Positions 59,853-64,000 of a stretch of 64,000 nt of DNA are shown here, piece after piece. A program made the translations under genes and the position numbers. Where the stretch lies: NCBI GenBank assembly GCA_020746105.1, contig CM036619.1, forward strand, positions 69,615,635-69,679,634, given 5' to 3'. Within the stretch, counting starts at the first letter, position 1; each line of letters starts with the position of its first letter. Under the pieces are notes generated by a model. It was not told the origin of the DNA, did not search any database, and worked only from the letters and a program-made list of their open reading frames with translations. Origin of the DNA: Trogon surrucura. Lineage: Eukaryota > Chordata > Aves > Trogoniformes > Trogonidae.

Positions 59853-62168
59853 AAAATATAAAAATAGTCAATGTCTTGGGTTGTATACAGGCTATATCAT
59901 TCTGGTTTAGCAGAATTTAACAAACATTTCATTTTCTTAATGCATCTTAACCAGTTTTGCAATACGCAAGAGTAGTCCCCAAGAACCAGGAATTGCACTT
60001 TCTTTTGGCTACATTCCCAATGAAATCAACAGAGATTTTTAATTAAGTAAAGAGCGCTGGTTATGATACAATAAAAACACAGTATGGAACATTCACAGAA
60101 GGTGAAATATGCTTCTATCTTCCTTGACTGGAACTGAACTCTTTAATTTTATATTGCAACATGATCTCAGCTAAACAGGAACCCATACTGCACAGCTCCT
60201 CATTCTTACCCTGCGCTAGAACTCCCACAAGATCTGCTCAATAAATATGTCCAATACTTATGAAATGTTTCATTAGCTAGTATTTCTTTTACAAAGTAGT
60301 CCACATGAAGCTTTACCTTTCAGCAGATGGAATATATAACAGGGAAAGTATGTCACATATTTGATTTTCGTGCATGATGGATATGTTACAAATGGCTTAG
60401 AATGAATTTTTATTTAAGATCTTGATATTGCCAAGAAAACAAAACAAGCACATCAATCAGTAATAAATATTTATTTGAGCTATATTGTATGCTCAAAGAG
60501 AGAATGCCCATTTCTGCAGTCTGTTTTCAGACAGACTTTTATATCTGTGTCATCAGTTAGAATAACACAAAGTACATTTTCTGATCTCGCTTAGAGAGGT
60601 CACTCCAGCTCTGTGTCTGGAAACTAAGGGTGGCCTGCTGTCAAACAGCGAGTCCTGCGTACCTGCCTTGCCCTCAGCCACACATCCACACAATCCCCCT
60701 TGCAGCAAGTCAGGTCAGGATCTGATCTCACCTTTCCTTTCAGGTTACTTTTCTCTCAGGTCACTACAGACTCAGCTGGCAGCACTGCTATGTGAACACT
60801 TTTGCCAGAACAAAGGATAAGAAGAAATAGACATAAGAGAAGGCCGGGGTGGAAGAGACAAGGCCACATCTGGCATCAGCAGCACATTCTTCAGTCATCT
60901 AAGAGCAATTACAGACACTTCTCACTCTAAGATACTCCACGACATTTTTCACCACCATGCCATTAAATTCCTGCCTCAGTAATTACTGTATTAATAGCTA
61001 TTTAATCTTTAGTTCATGCAATCAAAAAGTTACTAGATTCTTATCTCGCACTAAGCAGTTTTGTACCACTAAAGATAAAAAAAAAAAAAAAAAAAGCAAT
61101 TTCACTGCTTCTCTCAAAGCACAAGGAGTCAGACTTCAGACTACAGCAGGATGTGCTGGACTCACACACAGCCCGTTCTCTACTGCTCCGCAGGTAGCAG
61201 AATCGCCTCTGGGAGACCTTCCTGACCCGTGTGCTGATCAACCAAACAGGTCCAGGTGCTGGATCCATTGGCATCAGGACTGAGACACAAAGAAGTGGCT
61301 CTTTAAGTACACGCATGCACACACACAAGTCTACATACAATACAAAATAACAAATAGGTACCAATATGTAACTGTTGTCTTTATACCTTTGTATTTGCCT
61401 TATATGTGTATTTAAGGAATTATGTTCTCCTTATCAACACAATTTCATGATAGGAAAGAATCTTTGCTGCATGCATATGTATGTATACAGTGTATTTATC
61501 TATACAGTGTATTTATCTCTCCCTTCACAGAGATCTTTAGATCATATATATATATGCACATCTGGATTTTTCTCCAAAATGTTACCTAAACATCCCACAA
61601 TTTAGCAGAGAAAAATCTTACCCAAAGTATTGAAACCTTCCATACAGTACGATTCTGTTGTGAAAAAAAAATAGCTCCGAAATGTTTATTTGCAGTACTA
61701 CAAAAATGACTGCTAATTTACTTTCTATAGAGGATAACTTATTGCCTACAAAAAACCCCTTAATTATTACAGTGTTTTATAGGATTTCTACTAATCAGAT
61801 CACCAGTTTATACTAGAAATAGGATTACTATATTATTTGCCCTAAATATAGTATGAGAGTGAATTTATAGACAATATTTTTCCCAGATTTTAAGAACGTA
61901 GGTTAAACCAACAGCCCAAGTAAGCCCTATAATTCAGTTACTACCTTTAGACTAGCAACTACTATAAGCAAAACCTTCCAAGAGACACTTTATTTAAATC
62001 CATGCACCTGTAAGCTCAGAAAAATAACATGCTACAGGTGGAAAGAGGCTGCATAAAATGTCCCGAGAATTTCCTTGAATATCCTCATCCCCTTTTACCC
62101 CCACCAAGAGATTTTATTTGGCTTCCTCAGGTGGAAACAGCAAAAGCCAGCGCAAAACTTTGCCAACC
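59853..62168. other. unique DNA, no supported gene
   Basis: It contains A19 at 61077-61095, a TATATATATATG patch near 61544-61555 and the tandem duplication at 61484. 60590-60900 is somewhat GC-richer. No recognised element. Confidence 0.4.
61484..61517 (+). repeat. exact 17-bp tandem duplication
   Basis: TATACAGTGTATTTATC occurs twice head to tail (61484-61500 and 61501-61517). Confidence 0.9.
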
Positions 62169-62185
62169 CACACACACACACACAC
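62169..62185 (+). repeat. (CA)8 microsatellite
   Basis: A short uninterrupted CA run. Confidence 0.9.
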
Positions 62186-63639
62186 CAGTCTAAAACCTCT
62201 TACTGTGGGAGCCCTGTATCTTAAGATCCAGGAGAGCAGGCTTCACAGCATTTAACTACAGGTGGGAAACTGGAGTAACTCTGTAGGACAGGAAGCTACG
62301 TCCCTCCCCAGTGACAGAGTAGCAGAAGGCAAAAGCACCAACACTAATTCCACTCCAGTTGCTCACATGCTGCAACACCATGAGCCACCACCTCATTCCA
62401 GCTCCCGCTGCAGAGGCTGTTGATTCCAGCCGGTAACACCGCAGTTACTTGGGAAGAAGAACCTCAGTCTCAGCCAGTTTGGCAAGATCTGCCTTATCTT
62501 GTCTCTTAACTGGGTGTTCGTCCTTCAAGCCCAAGATTCCTGTCTCTTCTTACTGCACTGAGTTAGCTCTTGCAGTGTATCATTTTAGTGAAGACCAATT
62601 ACAAAAAAACCCCAAAACTACAAACACCACCATACGAACGGCATCCGCCTCCTAGCTGTTATTTGTCCAAAGTAACTGAATTTGAAACTTCCACAGAATG
62701 AGGATTTATTTTACTTTCCTCTTAATGGTAGAGCACACAGATAATTATTCCTTGCTCCTCATGCAACTTGTTTCCCATTTCATGCCTTTCTCTTGCCAAG
62801 TTTGTTGCACTTCTCAGAGTAACCTGATCTCTTCCTCCCTGCATCCTTCTTTCACCTGGGGTGAATGAAGAACTCCTGATTTTAAAAAAGTTGTTGTATT
62901 ACTATGTTTCTTATTTTTCATGCAAAATGGAAAATTATGTATGTCCTTACTAGTCACATATTTAAGGAATTTCTGTTCCCCTTTGGTTGCCTTATCTCTC
63001 AGATTACTTTCCTAGAAAATTATATCTTCCAGAGGTTTGAGCTTACTGAAGTCTACTCCACTAAAATCCACCAGTTCTGTTTTGCTAGTAGTCCTCCTAG
63101 GCTACCGCTTTCCGATCATTGTTATCTTACTTTCTGCCAGAACAGTCTCAGTTCACACCCAAAACCAAAAATCAAATCTTGAATACTTTCATCTCTAGTT
63201 GCTGGGGATTTTTTTTTCCCACAATTTCTACCAAAGACCTGTTGAATAATCTGCATCCTACTCCCCTCTCCCCCAACAGAAATCCACACAGTTAAGAGTC
63301 CTCTATTAACACTTTTGATCCACTCAGGACCATTTTTCATACAGTGTCCACACGGCAGGCAATACGGGGTGGCTTCACTGAACCTCACAAATTTTTAAGC
63401 ATCGTATCAGATTTGGGACCAAAGAGGCAACACACACCCTGCACTATTATGTCAACAGATTGTCTCCTGAGACTGACGGAGAGAATAACTGCATATTGCT
63501 TCCTCCTCGGAGCAGCGATAGTGAATCTTACCACCTATTGCCTACATAAGCTTTCGTTTTCCGATGTGGGTCAGGGATCTTCATTTGCTGCTAGGATGGT
63601 GGGCTTGTTTCCAATTTCAACCTCCTCATTTCACATACT
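62186..63639. other. unique DNA, no supported gene
   Basis: No recognised repeat or RNA gene. The longest open frame of the window (63344-63835, +, 163 codons) starts here but shows no domain. It overlaps a minus-strand LINE-like reading, so it is probably a shadow or chance. Confidence 0.35.
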
Positions 63640-63780
63640 ATTGATTTTCTTATCATCGCTGATGTTTCTCAGCCTGACGACTTTCCCCTGCAGATCACTT
63701 AATTGTTTTCTAAGAGATTTCCTGAGGATACACTTTGTAGAAAGCACTTCCTCTCCTCACCAATTTTACTTGAAAGAAAA
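63640..63780 (-). mobile_element. possible LINE ORF1 coiled-coil relic
   Basis: On the minus strand about 40 codons read as a charged heptad-like segment containing Leu-Ser-Asp-Leu-Gln-Gly-Lys-Val-Val-Arg-Leu-Arg-Asn-Ile, resembling the LQEEVxRLRSI coiled coil of CR1 ORF1. Stops bound it on both sides. Weak call, based on a single motif. Confidence 0.25.
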
Positions 63781-64000
63781 AGTAGTAGACCTCTCCCACT
63801 CCAGAAACGGAGCAGGGTCTGTGGCCTCTTTCTGAAGGACCCTCTGCTGCACAAAAAAAACAAGGGCTGGGAGCCAAGAAAATGCTGATTCATCATACAA
63901 CACGTTTATCATTTTTTTCCATATAATGTGATATGTTAACTCTCCTTAAACTCCATTTTTGGGACCACTGTTTTTAAAGCAATCCCATGAAGTCATATAT
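63781..64000. other. unique DNA to window end
   Basis: An A8 run lies at 63853-63860 and a T7 run at 63912-63918. Nothing recognised. Confidence 0.4.

Noticed and set aside
63344-63835. 163-codon plus-strand open frame, the longest in the window
   Set aside because: Length is within chance expectation for 64 kb of AT-rich sequence, no domain is visible, and the minus strand of the same interval looks LINE-like.
1-64000. CRISPR arrays, bacterial operons, riboswitches, insertion sequences
   Set aside because: The sequence is vertebrate nuclear DNA; no regularly spaced repeats or prokaryotic gene organisation occur anywhere.

Overview
The window reads as nuclear DNA of a bird, most likely a passerine. 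The main evidence is interspersed repeats: at least ten fragments of CR1 LINEs, many ending in the avian-type ATTCTATGATTCT tail, two LTRs of avian endogenous retrovirus type, and one SINE with a tRNA-Ile-like head joined to a CR1-like tail. That SINE architecture matches, from memory, the passerine TguSINE1 family. The sequence is AT-rich, rich in A and T homopolymers, and has no bacterial, viral or organellar gene organisation.

I find no protein-coding exon that I can support. The longest open frames (63344-63835, 56610-57011, 45683-46102, all +) have lengths expected by chance in 64 kb of AT-rich DNA and none shows a domain I recognise. The recognisable protein-coding matter consists of decayed LINE reading frames: CR1 ORF2 C-terminal segments (19.4, 21.4, 34.2 and 50.1-50.9 kb) and an old reverse-transcriptase core with its Phe-Ala-Asp-Asp motif near 55.3 kb, on the minus strand. 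The window is therefore best read as a gene desert or a very large intron.

Layout: 0-5.7 kb is AT-rich unique DNA with a perfect 12-bp inverted repeat at 2257. A retroviral LTR in minus orientation fills 5.73-6.83 kb. From 8.0 to 8.5 kb and again from 16.0 to 17.1 kb the sequence is free of repeats, compositionally even, and dense in homeodomain-type and CCAAT/TATA-type motifs. I infer conserved regulatory elements there; this rests on pattern, not alignment. The 19-27 kb interval holds four younger CR1 pieces and several strong hairpins, including a 66-nt pre-miRNA-like fold at 20670. The tRNA-derived SINE lies at 29.44-29.62 kb, a bulged 18-bp hairpin at 33.63 kb, further CR1 relics at 34-42 kb, a second LTR in plus orientation at 43.13-43.98 kb, a long CR1 at 50.1-50.9 kb, and an ancient minus-strand CR1 at 55.2-56.3 kb. 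The remainder to 64 kb is AT-rich, with simple repeats and one doubtful LINE ORF1 relic.

No set of genes works together here. The functional interest lies in candidate cis-regulatory DNA and small structured elements. All conservation, identity and structure claims were made by eye and need alignment or folding to confirm.
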